From the NCBI GenBank assembly GCA_003833135.1, contig QZLH01000138.1, forward strand, positions 104,814-156,269: a stretch of 51,456 bases of DNA, read 5' to 3'. A program made the translations under genes and the position numbers. This DNA is from Oehlia diaphana. Taxonomy: Eukaryota > Glomeromycota > Glomeromycetes > Glomerales > Glomeraceae. Position 1 is the first letter of the stretch; each line of letters begins with the position of its first letter. Positions 33,735-44,374 of the stretch are shown here, in pieces. The notes below the pieces were generated by a model. The model did not search any database and was not told the DNA's origin. It saw only the letters and a list, made by a program, of their open reading frames with translations.

Positions 33735-33890
33735 GTATTGGGATTCAGGATATTGAGATTCAAGATATTGGGATTCATGATATTAGCAGGAAATCGGACT
33801 TCAGGAAAGGATGTTTCGGGAAATGTCCATTTCGGAAAATTAGCATTCAGGTAATTAAGTTCAGGAAAAAGTATATTCGTCAGAAAATCG
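33735..33890. repeat. Complementary minisatellite arm
   Basis: GGGATTCAGGATATTGAGAT-type units, the reverse complement theme of 32085-32230. Confidence 0.6.
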
Positions 33891-34052
33891 AAATTATACG
33901 TTACAATAATTAATTAAAGTAATAAACAGTGATGGAAATTGGGAGCGTACAGAAACATCGCTTTAAATTTCTTCGCAATGTGACTGAATGTAGATAGGCG
34001 CGATATAGGCGCTTACTATTATTTTATTTATATATAAGAACGCATATGGCTT

Positions 34053-34302
34053 CTAGGGATGCTAACGGTCGGTCCAGTTCAGTCTGATCTTCTTCAGTCC
34101 ACAGTCCTATAACTCAGCAGTAATAAAAAAGATTTCATAAAAGCAGGCCAAACTCTAAAATTTTGGCCAAGTTCCAAAGACCGAAAAATGTTACAGGATC
34201 TTCGGTTCTATTGGAACCGATAGGTCCAGTTCTATGTCCGGTATAAATCAGTCCTTAAGATCGGACTGCGGTCATGGCGGTCTGGACCGGACCATCCTAA
34301 TA
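34053..34302. repeat. Inverted-repeat element with TAGGGATG ends
   Basis: The left end CTAGGGATGCTAACGGTCGG, with GTCCAGTTCAG further in, pairs imperfectly with the inverted right end ATTAGGATGGTCCGGTCCAG. The subterminal GACTG/CAGTC words are also inverted. It resembles the inner element at 25593-26124 in its first 8-10 bases, suggesting related ends with different interiors. Confidence 0.65.
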
Positions 34303-34468
34303 ACTTCATAGGTTGCGCAAATTAAAATATCACCAAAAAATTCGTCAAGTTTATTATAAATTTCAGTTAACAGTCGGTAGATGAAATTTGTAATTTATTA
34401 ATAGAACCTAATTATGATATAATTTAAAAGAAAAATCTATTTGGCACGATATGGTGTAAACATCGCCT

Positions 34469-35175
34469 GTGACTTCGATCACGTGTCAGTATAGGTTCGT
34501 TTCCTCGTTTCCTTTGGTCTCAAGGTATTTTTCTTTTTTTCTTTTATTTTTATTTTTTATTTCTAACTTACATTCTTACGCTTTGTTTCTTACTAACTCC
34601 GTTTCATTATTTTTAAGTCCTTTAGTCCTTCCGGTTTTGCAATTAAGGTTAAGTTGGTTTTCACTTTATGTTTCGTTTCTCATTTTTTTATTTTTTTTTT
34701 TATTTCGTTTCTATCTTATATTTCGTTTCTTACTAACTTCAATTTTTTTTTCTTTATGGTTTTATTTTTTACTTGGTTTCCTATCATTACCCAACCTCCT
34801 ATCATAATCATTTTTTTATTTTTGTCTCTCACCTCCTATTACTTCTCATTATTCCATCCTTTTCGTCTCCCACTATTTCTATTACATCTTTTCATTTTCC
34901 ATTTATATCCCTTTTTCTCTCTTGTTTACTTCCCATCATTTCTTTTTGTCTCTCATCACACCTTTTCTTCTCCCATCACTCCTCTTCGTCTCCCATTACT
35001 CCACTTCATCTTCCCATCACTTCTTTTCGTATTCCATCACTCCTCTTCATCTCCCATCATGTCCTATTCCTCTTTTTTTTTTCCTATCACTTCTCATTAC
35101 CTTTTTTACTCCCTTTCATCTCCTATTACTTTTCATTACTCCATTGTTATTTCATTTTTTTATTAGCATCTTTCT
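34469..35175. repeat. Long polypyrimidine tract with about 20-bp repeats
   Basis: About 700 bp are almost purely C/T on the plus strand. From 34830 to 35150 degenerate units of the form CTTCGTCTCCCATCACTCCT recur. Three overlapping open frames all translate the same low-complexity Ser/Leu/Phe/His sequence, which argues against coding. Such strand asymmetry can form triplex DNA. Confidence 0.75.
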
Positions 35176-35784
35176 CCTTGATCATTATAATTTACTTGCC
35201 TTTTTTATTTATTGTTATTGTTTCTTTTATTTGTATCACTTCATTAAAAATAAATACGGTGATTTTTTCCTTTAAAATCGTAAATGATCGTAAATGTGTG
35301 ACTTAAATTTTAATATTTGCAAATAAATTTCATCAGATAAGATAAATATGTTTGCAAAAAAAATTTTTTTTAAAATATCTTTTGCGATAAAATTTTAAGT
35401 TTAACCGATCAAAAATTAGCTAATTTAAAAAAAAAAAATCAGCTGTCAGCCGATTAATGATCGCCCAGGCGAAGCAATTCCCTAGTTATTTGTCACCATA
35501 TTGTAATATTATTATTTATTATTTATCACGACATACAAGCCATTTTGTATTACATGTTTATATTATATACTCACGATCAGTAAATTTAATAAATTTTATA
35601 ATGACAAATAGATATTCATAAATAATTATTTATTACCTTGTGGTGATGAATAGTAGAGCCGTAATTTAAAATAACATTTACTGTATATGAATAAATTTTT
35701 TACGATATGCGCAGGTGATTTTGATTTTTTGACATTTGATACTGTATAATCAAATTATTAAATTATTTTTAGTTATTTTAAAAA
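35176..35784. other. AT-rich spacer
   Basis: No gene. TACTGTA words occur at about 35679 and 35741. Confidence 0.5.
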
Positions 35785-36250
35785 TTAACAAGGGTATATA
35801 TCCCAGCCATCAAGGTGACCATGAAAGTGCCAACAGATATCTTGATTATTATTGAATGATCCGCGCCATTTATCTTGTTCGGTGGAGAAATCAGCGTCAA
35901 AAACAAGGTAATAAGTTGATATATTCTTATCATCAGGTATGGACAAGCTGAAGCCGTGATGATAAAATTGACCAATTCTGAACGATTGCATCGTTTTCAT
36001 GCTGCCAATCAAAATTACCACTACCTAAATTAAATAAGTGGTGGCAGCAGCCATTGCCGTTGTACCTCTGTCCAATTTGTTTTGAATCCATACTGTTTTA
36101 CCTATATATGATACATACAATAAATTATATCTAATCAAGACATAATAATTTAAGAGAATTACTGTTATAATTATTCAAAAATTTACCTTCAGTGAGAATT
36201 AGGTTAAAAATGATTGAAATGATAAAGATGAAAAGAGGATTAGACTTCAT
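35785..36250 (-). pseudogene. Small secreted protein gene, copy 2, frame-disrupted
   Basis: Exon 1 from 36250 encodes a signal peptide (MKSNPLFIFIISIIFNLILT). After a GTAAAT..ATAG intron, exon 2 begins GKTVWIQNKLDRGTTA. The C-terminal part includes STYYLVFDADFSTEQDKWRG, then ICWHFHGHLDGWDIYPC and the stop. In the middle there is an in-frame TAG, and the conserved GNFD-type block lies in another frame, so at least two small indels are needed. Conservation with copy 1 at protein level across both halves, including ICWH.HGHLD.W..YPC, shows the family was under selection before decay; an assembly error is an alternative. Function unknown. Confidence 0.6.
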
Positions 36251-36574
36251 TATAATACTATAAAAATAATATTAGTGTATTTGATGGGTCTGTTATCTTC
36301 TTATTAAATGGTTATATTTCTAAATATTTTTTGATTTTACTCAAGATTTATTCTTGAAGGTATTTATAAAAAAAATTTACGACTTATTCTCAAACGTTAT
36401 CGTTATCTACCGCACATCTTGATGAGGGCTTTAAAATTTATTAGGCTTTTTTTTATTACTTTTGTGAAACTCAATTAGGAACACACTCTGGAAAATATTA
36501 CTATTTCACGTCAAGAAGTCGATGATTAAGCCGTTGAGTAGACTAATCCAGTTATTTATAGTGGTTACACTTTA

Positions 36575-37080
36575 CAGTATGATTTCCCTAATGTCATTTT
36601 CCCAAAATATTATTTCCTGAAGTCATTTTTTCGATTACCCATTCCCGAACTGGATCATATTCCTGAAACTCAATTTCTCTAATATTGATATCTCGAATGG
36701 TCATTTACTAAATTAATAAATGATGTAAAAATTACTTTTAAACCCAATCCATTTTACGGTGCATGAAAAATGATTGACTGCCAAGATAATTTGATTACAA
36801 AATTTAAATAAAATAAATATATATAATAATAAAAATAATAATGCAATATATGTAAGTAAACTTTTTTACGTGAGAATAAAGAAACTACGCAGTAATTATT
36901 GTTCTTGACGCAATAATTTATTAATCCTTATTATTGTATTATTTTTTACCATACTGTATAAATACAAATATTATAAATACAGTCTAGATATTGGAAATTG
37001 GCATTCGGAAAATTGGAATTTCGAAAATGATCCAGTTCAATTGGGAGAATGACATTCGGAAAAGTCTCATACTAACAATA
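36575..37080. repeat. Third pair of CCCGAAT/GGGAATT minisatellite arms
   Basis: The left part (36585-36705) carries TTCCCGAA/TTTCCTGAA/TTTCTCGAA-type words. The right part (36985-37075) carries TTGGCATTCGGAAAATTGGA-type words in the opposite sense. The middle is AT-rich. It lies directly upstream of gene copy 2, as the first pair lies beside copy 1. Confidence 0.5.
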
Positions 37081-37439
37081 TTGAACATTTATTTTATTTA
37101 TTAATCTCATATTACAACCAGGAAATTCCAAGCATTTTTTAAAAATGTTTGTATTACAGTAAAGACACTTAATTATTAGGATTCATTTATATGTAAATAA
37201 AATGATTATTCTCAAATTACCAGATATGTCAGAATGCTTGTATCACCTTAATTCTTTTTTGTTACTTATTTCGTATTCATTTTAACATTCCGTGAAATTT
37301 ATAAAAATAGATTCAAGGTCTAGTACAAAATCTCAATAGTACTCAGCTCGCAATGTTATGTGGTGGTATTATTTATTTCATGGGGAGTTTGGTTTCCTAG
37401 TTTTTACAATTGATACTCTATTTCCTGAATTTTATTAAT

Positions 37440-37745
37440 GGGATCTTTTACTCCCAATATTATTTCCACGATAAGAACAAACTCGTCTTTCTTTTAAAAC
37501 GTAAGTTCTACTTTTTTTAAAAAAAAAAAAAAAAAATTCTCATACGTATGAACTTAAATTACAAATAATTCTGTTGCTTTTATAGAAAATCAATTTAAAT
37601 CCGATTAAAATAAAAATAAACAAAATTCACGTCATTCATGTAATAAATATATCTCATTTTCAATTTCATTATCAACATGAACCAAAATAATTTTTCAAAA
37701 TATGATCGATCATAATCATAAGAAAAATCACGTCTAAAATCAATG
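37440..37745 (+). pseudogene. Remnant of the His/Asn-rich gene (exons 1 and 2)
   Basis: CACGATAAGAACAAACTCGT..TTTTAAAACGTAAGTTCTAC matches the end of exon 1 plus donor of the gene at 27438. CTCATTTTCAATTTCATTATC followed by AACATGAACCAAAATA matches its exon 2. Stops and indels disrupt both. The order and spacing of the two exons are kept. Confidence 0.6.
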
Positions 37746-37954
37746 AAAATATGAAAATGAATATATATTTTTTTTTAATTCAAAATAGCATATCATATTT
37801 ATAATACAGTAATTAAACTTTTATGTTAATTACAAAGTCAATTATTACAAAAATTATTAGTTTCAAGACATCATTATAAGTATTATCTTTTCCAAGATTT
37901 AACCATTAAAAAATACGATACACACGCGCACGTGATCTTTAATTTAATCAAATG

Positions 37955-38150
37955 ATTTTGCAAGAGAGTATACTTCCCAACTAACAATGATCATTATTGA
38001 ATGGTCCGCGCCATTTATCTTGTTTAATGGAGCCTAAAACGCCAAAAACAAGATAATAAGTTGTTATATTCTTAGAAGCAGTTGTGAGCAATTGATCAAT
38101 CCTGATCGATTGCATCATTATACTGCTAATCAAAATTGACATTTCCTAAA
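37955..38150 (-). pseudogene. Remnant of the small secreted protein gene
   Basis: The plus strand carries TGGTCCGCGCCATTTATCTT and AAAACAAGATAATAAGTTG, the same words as 29872-29930 and 35870-35915. These are the reverse complement of the DKWRG and YYLVF coding segments. The Cys-containing tail and exon 1 are not recognisable. Heavily decayed. Confidence 0.55.
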
Positions 38151-38189
38151 TACGTTTGATCGAGCCATAAGAACACTTTATCAATACAG

Positions 38190-38260
38190 TTTTAATGGGG
38201 GTTCGGTTTATTTCACCGACAATCATTTACCGTCAGTCATTTCACCGACAGTCAACTCAT
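38190..38260. repeat. Fragment related to the 12318-13086 element ends
   Basis: Contains TTTCACCGACAATCATTTACC followed by GTCAGTCATTTCACCGACAG, the same ACCGACAATCAT phrase as the termini of the element at 12318-13086. No second inverted end was found. Confidence 0.45.
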
Positions 38261-38435
38261 TGGTTAAAGTTTCCATAAACATTTATGAGGTAATAGTTCA
38301 TTGTGATTGTAAAATAAATATGACTTGGTTATAATATACCATAGAATTTACCCTCGCTTTATTTGGTTTACTAGTTTTAATATAATAAATATTTAATTTA
38401 ATCTAATCCGCATCATGTCTAAATGACCATGAACT

Positions 38436-39321
38436 TCAATTTATCCGGTCATGTGCCGAGTCGTCACGAGTATCCGGATTCGGTACGTTCGCATTAATTG
38501 TACCATAAGATGGAGGTGTTTCACAATCATTACGAATGAGAGCTTCTAAAGCTTCTAATTTGCATATATAATAAAATCGATAAATTACGTAATATAAAAT
38601 GAACTACATGAAAAAAAAAATATTTTTAATAAGATCGAATATTACATATTAACATAGTGAAATGATTTTTTTTTTTATAGTACAAACCTCAAAAGCAAAA
38701 ATAATAGATAATATAAGTTCTGCTTCTGCTTTAAGTTCAATCAACTTGTAAGTACAAAGCATTATATCAAATTCCGATGCATTACTACCGAGCATTTTTT
38801 TACAAATTTCTCTATTTTCTTTTTTCATATCTTCAAAACTTGGTTCAAAGTGATGGATCAAACCAAGTATATTCAACCAAATAATGATTACATAGTATGC
38901 ATAACCTATAGAATAGATTGTAAATATAATTAACTTAAATATATTAAATAAAGAATAATGAGATTACAAACCTGGAGATTCTGATATATTATCAGCAGCT
39001 AAATTAATGAATGTGAATAGAAAAATAATGCCAGTAATGATACAAAAAAGTACATTATATATGCCAATATAAAAATAGAAAAAAGGAGCAATGAAATTGA
39101 AAATCTATCATAACAAAGTATAAGTTTAATAACGTTATTAGTAGTTTTTTTCTTTTAAAAGAAGATTGAGAAAACTTACGATTCCAAGAACAAGAAGAGT
39201 GTAAATAATCGACCTAAACAAAACATAAGTGATATGTATATTAAATTTTAATTTATTAACATGGTGAATAAAAATATCAATATATTTCTTACCTAAAAAT
39301 GCTGAAACAAAAATAATTCAT
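38436..39321 (-). CDS. Unrecognised four-helix membrane protein, five exons
   Basis: Exons 39321-39293, 39213-39180, 39104-38972, 38905-38688 and 38603-38436 join in frame to 193 aa with good GTAAG/GTTTG donors and TAG acceptors. Exons 1 and 2 are only 29 and 34 nt. Hydrophobic segments are SIIYTLLVLGIFNFIAPFFY, IGIYNVLFCIITGIIFLFTF, GYAYYVIIIWLNILGLI and LILSIIFAFEFILYYVIYRF. Between helices 3 and 4 is a hydrophilic KKENREICKKMLG segment, and the tail after residue 150 is polar. The size and four helices recall small tetraspan proteins, but no signature motif is present, so I give no name. It lies downstream of the decayed gene-pair array and is not part of it. Confidence 0.65.
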
Positions 39322-41633
39322 ATTTAAAAAAAAAAGAAACAAGCGAAAAAAAAATAAAAATAAAGTGGCGTATATATATTATGACGGTTCGTTCTTATAA
39401 ATAAATATAAATCTTTCTGGTTTAAATTTAAATTTTTGTATTATCATATATCTAACATGTGCAGTATGTATTCACATATGCTTCGAACAGGTACTAAAAA
39501 TTGATTTTTGACATTGATACTATATGAATCTATGTTTAAATAACTGTGACAATATTATGTTGATTCAAAATTATTACGCTATTTTTCTAGGAAATATTTG
39601 ATTTATTGACAAATTGGGTAGATGAGGTAAATATGAACATGGTACATTGCATTATCATGCATGTCACATGCATATACTGTAAATACACAATCATATTCCT
39701 TTTCTAATACAATGCAAAACTTTATTGTCTAGAACATAAGCAAAGACAATTTTTACCGTACTGAATTAGCAAAATTTGGTCAAGTCCCCCTATCATAAAC
39801 GTTACTTATTTCTTTTTTTGAATATTATTTTAAGATGAACCCTAAAATAGTCCAAGATCGCGTATCATGTTTTGAATAAAAAATTGAATTCCACTTATAA
39901 AGAAGAAATCAATTTTATAAGTAATTATTAAACCAGGTAATAAGGCTAAAATTACAGTATTTTTAAGAATTATACTGAAATTACTTTTTTTTCTTTATAT
40001 GTTTATATCAAAGTAGTTAATAGATTATATAATTAATTCGAAGGTCTACGCAAAGATTTCAACAAAAATGACCATCTCAAAAATTGAGTCGATGTGTGCT
40101 TGTGCAGTACTGCAGTCTGCAATTTGTGCTCCGGACTTAACAACGGTTGTTTCTAGTAATTTATAATTATATAGAATATAAATATAAAAATAAATAACTT
40201 CAAAAACTTTTTATATGCTATCATATTAATAGGTTTCAATAGATAATTTATTAAACCATCTTTTTCATAAAAATATAGCAATTAATTTCAAAATAATTGT
40301 GGAGAAGTAAGAACTTAATTTTTTATAAAAAAAATTTATTATATGTTATGGTGCAACTCTACTCCGATCTCCAGTAGTTGCAGTATTAGGTTACGTAGTA
40401 AAATAACTTCATTGATCATTGCAAAATCTTCTACAGTAGTTTGAAAAGAAGGTGGAATTACTCAACATGTTGGCCTATAAGATTAATGTATATTTATTTA
40501 AATTTTTTCTTCGAGAAGAACGATTACATTACATTTCTGATTCCTCTGCATTTTCTGCTGTGTGCAAATGATGTTACGTAACTGATATTAGTTTCAGCAT
40601 TAACAGCTAATGATTGAACAAAGGATGCTGGAGGTAAATACGCGTAAGGTTGTTTGTAAAACTATTAAAACTAGAGAAGTTCTCAAAATCCCAAAATGTC
40701 GAAACCTGTTTGGACATGATATTCATGATATACAGTTTGCATATTTACAAGATAATCAATTTATTTATCTCTATTATCTAATTAAAAAACCTTTTTTATT
40801 AGAAAAACTTTTTTAGGTTTTAGGCGGGAAGAATCAGTACGAAACTAATTATTTTTTGCTTTTTTTTTTAAAGGAACATTTTTTAACGTTCTTTATTCTT
40901 TTTTTGTAAGTTCTGATATTCCAAGTTTCCAAAATGGTGAAAAAAATAAGCGGTTCAAAACTTGAAATTCAGAATTGGTAAGTTTCACTATGTTTTGTTG
41001 CGAACCTTTAAATTATTTTCTTATTTTTCTTTTCTTTTTTTCTTTTAGAAATGTTTTCTAACATTATAATTATTTTTTTTTTTTTCTTGTAAGCTCTCCG
41101 GACTTATTGGACGAACCGGACTTGACTTAGCTTGAATTTGAGTTCTTTTTTCTAAGTATGTTGCAACAATCTTGGTGAAACATGGAACTTTGAAGTAAGG
41201 AGATATCATAATAATAGGAAGTTAAGTTTCAAGCCGTCTTCCGGGAGTTCTTCTGGTGACTGGTGAGTACATTAATAGCTCGATGTCTTTTTATTATTAT
41301 TACTAATATACTGTATATCTGATCGCAGGCTCGGTCATTACTCATTAGCCTAACTATCTGGACTCAATTCAAGGAAATTTTCGATAGAATTAGGACCGAA
41401 AAAAGATTAAACTTTAAGATGAGCCCCATGTAGCAATAGAGATTCGTACACTTGGTGAGAAGGTTAAGAAAGCTATGGTTCAAGAGTTCTATGAAAGAAA
41501 TATCAAGATGATGGGTACAATAAATTAATAAAAATTTAGATAGTAATACGGAGCAGTGAGATGGAACTTTGCAATTTAATTCAAAGATTATCAACGATGG
41601 ACTTTCTTTAAATAAGCGAAATTAATTCAGTGT
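39322..41633. other. Gene-poor spacer
   Basis: No convincing gene. Moderately GC-rich patches (40360-40480, 40600-40720, 41100-41280) may be old coding or transposon DNA, but no domain is readable. Two T-rich stretches at about 40855 and 41025-41085 each contain an ACGTTCT/ATGTTTTCTAAC context, hinting at a local duplication of about 180 bp. Confidence 0.4.
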
Positions 41634-42639
41634 CTAGGTGCAACCTTTGGGATAGCAATTACACAAGCAAAGTTTACAATGTCTACAACATCTTTCGTCA
41701 TATTCATCACCATATGCCCATAAGGTATTAATTGATTCTCCTTTGTTACGTTGATATTTCGTGTTCTTTACAGTACTAGAATTAGATTTAATATCTGTTA
41801 TCTCCACAAATTCCCCTTTCAAAATGTTTGTGCGAATCTCGTGCAGTGATACAGGGTGCAAGTAAATTTTCAAGATGATATTTCCTGATCAATTCGCAAA
41901 TTTTAATGAAAATACTTGGATAAGTTTTCGAGGGTATGTTTTACTTGAAAATCATCGGAATACTCGAATACTGACAGTTCGTTATTATCTTCAAGTAACC
42001 AGCTTGCAGGATAAGTTTCATCTGTTGGAAAATCTGCAGAAGTGATTAAGGCTGGAACGGTTTTAGTGAAACTGAAATTTCTCAATCATCACTTGATGAT
42101 GAATTAATCGAAGTCCGAGTTCAAATGAATGTTCTTTGGATAAGGAATGAAACTTTTCTAAGAATTCATCAAATCAGCACGCTGTTGCAAGATATTTGAG
42201 GAATCCGTAACCTAAGGAAGATTATTGTATCTAGTGGAACTAAATTTTGTGAAGTTAATAAGTGTCATTTGTACGTAAAGGAATATAAGAGATGTATTTT
42301 TGTTGGGCTAATGATGATGATCAAAAATTTTAGTTATTTTTCGGTTCGTCAATGAGAGTCCGAATTAGGACTTCATTAACTTGGGCGTTGTCTTATTTTT
42401 TATCTCTATATTACTAGGATCTTTGGAAAATTCATGCCGAAATGATTATCGTTCAACGAGGTTATGCAGGATTTATTTTTTAAAGACATACTGTATTGTA
42501 GTTTGTAGTTTGATAGAAATATTGGAAACGAATGTTCCGGACAGGTTGAGGTGTAAATATTCTTGTTTATGGTCATGCATTTGGCCTTACAAAAATATAA
42601 TGCTAAAACGAAAAAAAAAACGACGCGTATGAAATCCAC
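41634..42639 (-). pseudogene. Broken gene of unknown family, possibly secreted and Cys-rich
   Basis: Three minus-strand frames have coding-like composition. 42639 down to about 42580 starts with a signal-like MDFIRVVFFFVLALYFCKA. 42085-41903 contains PALITSADFPTDETYPASWL followed by LEDNNELSVFEYSDDF. 41873-41634 contains LHEIRTNILKGEFVEI and ends CCRHCKLCLCNCYPKGC, with seven Cys in 17 residues. No introns of plausible size connect them in frame; the only candidate between the second and third would be about 31 nt. I treat it as a decayed gene; a real multi-exon gene with unrecognised exons remains possible. Confidence 0.3.
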
Positions 42640-43155
42640 TATACAAAAAGTCTGCTATTAAGAATCACACGTGCAACGATCATAGAGCATTTAAAGTTTT
42701 AGGTTTACTAAATAAGACCTAATTCTTGGAATAACTATATATGAATTTCCGTATCTTCGTAATACCAAGCAAACATACTTTAGGTCAATCCAATTCTTTT
42801 CGTATATCGTTTTTAGTGAATTATAGCAGTTTATATCAAGTAAAATATTGGATTCATTTTTAGCGCATTGAGATTATATGTGAAACTTTTCTGTAGCGCT
42901 TATAAAAAATTATATATAAAGTCAGATATAAAAGTATATATTTATTTAATAAACATAGTTTATACATTGATAAATTTATAATAAATATGTACGGTTAAAC
43001 TCTCTTCTCGAACGGCCCATAAAATATCATATAGATTGTATGTATCCATTCTCGAATATTTATCAATAAACCATGAAATCACAAAAATTTCTTTCGTAAA
43101 GGTGATTTCCATAAAATTTTAATACCTCTTGAGACCCTCCATTTCATGTCACCTG

Positions 43156-43723
43156 TCACAACTCGTCCTTCCTAGGGGGAGGAACGGGTAACCTAACAAC
43201 ACAACATTGAGTCAGCCAGTCTCAAGCAAAAGACGATTCCAAGTGCAGGGACAGCTACTTACCCTAACTCTTTGGCTAATTCATCTAGTACATCCTCCTG
43301 AACTTTCTTCTCCACATGGAATTTATGATAATCGTCACGGGTTAGTGGATTACCACTAAGCAGCATAATTGCGGCGATAACTGTGCCCGTCCTGCCGTGC
43401 CCATATCCGCAGTACACAAGAGTCGTCCTCTGAGCTGGCAAGTATGAATTATATGCATCGTGTAACTGTTTAATCGTTGGAGCTTTGAAGTCTTCAACCG
43501 GTAGGTTGAGGTAGCTAATGCCACGTTTCCGCAATTTTTCGATAACGCCGTCAGTTAGGACGATCTGGTTCATGCTGATGACATTATTGATTCCATTGTC
43601 AACGAGGAACTGAATAGCATCATCATCCATATTCTGACTCTCATCATGGCCGGTGTAGTGAGGCGCAGAGCTGCGCGCCAGCCGGTTGGATATCACCCAT
43701 TCGAATCGACTGAATATTGCCAT
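43156..43723 (-). CDS. CX5R dual-specificity/tyrosine phosphatase-like protein, two exons
   Basis: Exon 1 43723-43263 and proposed exon 2 43192-43156 (70-nt intron: GTAAGT donor, CTGAC branch word, TTAG acceptor) give 165 aa; without splicing the protein is 154 aa. The signature CGYGHGRTGT has catalytic Cys105 and Arg111, followed by Thr. The residue before Cys is Tyr rather than the usual His. The general acid is Asp78 in PVEDFKAPT. It is compact, with no extra domain and no signal peptide, so it is expected to be cytosolic. The start is supported by SRFEWVISNRLARSSAP, a typical start of small microbial/fungal members. Spliced, the protein ends PVPPPRKDEL. The gene is much more GC-rich than its surroundings, suggesting recent acquisition or different constraint. 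Confidence 0.82.
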
Positions 43724-43971
43724 CTCGAGAAATTGTAGAGGTGAATAGGGATGTTAAAAAGATCAACTTGGTTGATTTTTGAGTTGATGTGAAAAGATAT
43801 CAAATTTATAGTCGGAAAAAAAAATAATAGGGGCTGTGCAACGTAAGATTGGATTTTACTTAAACAAAAAATTTTTCTACCACTTTCCTTTTTATGGAAA
43901 ATTCCCATTTTTTGGGGGTTCAATTTGGTAGGCACGAAGAACTGTCCTAAAGTTCGGGCAATTCATTAAAC

Positions 43972-44294
43972 ATGGCTACTGTATCAAAACTTGGTTTAGT
44001 ACGTATTATATTTTACATAATAACGGAAAAAAATCGAATATCAGAACCGGATCAATTATTAAATAAAGACAGGGGATCTGCCGAAATGGGACTTAGAATG
44101 AAAATAATGAAAATGGTATGCACAGTCTGCTTTGTATGCAACCATACAGATAATCTCTCATTTTGCGTTTGAGATGTGTCATACAACAATCATCTAAGTT
44201 CTTATTTTTCCGATCATACCTTAAACGAATATTTTATTTACAGATTCGCGATTTTAAATTTCTTCAAAAATGGCCTGACTCCCCCCAGTTTTGA
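43972..44294 (+). CDS. Small unrecognised two-exon gene (64 aa)
   Basis: Exons 43972-44115 and 44244-44294 are joined by a 128-nt intron (GTATGC..TTACAG) and encode 64 aa. It starts MATVSKLGLVRIIFYI, is charged in the middle (EPDQLLNKDRGSAEMGLRMK) and ends IRDFKFLQKWPDSPQF. The intron and both exon borders are preserved in the tandem copy at 44375-44790. A basic amphipathic start could be a mitochondrial presequence (inference). No family recognised. It is divergent from the phosphatase gene, 248 bp apart. Confidence 0.45.
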
Positions 44295-44374
44295 CTTCTC
44301 ATGTTATGCCATAAAACACACAATTAAGTTGAATTTTCAATACTGGAATTAACAATACAAATTAGATTGGTGTA

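Noticed and set aside
34469..35306. Overlapping open frames of 112-177 codons in three frames
   Set aside because: All are translations of a pyrimidine-only tract; low complexity in every frame and no splice or start context.
28785..37080. CRISPR-like array made of CCCGAAT repeats
   Set aside because: Units are degenerate, lack spacer structure and occur as inverted arms in a eukaryotic genome; they are minisatellites or fold-back arms.
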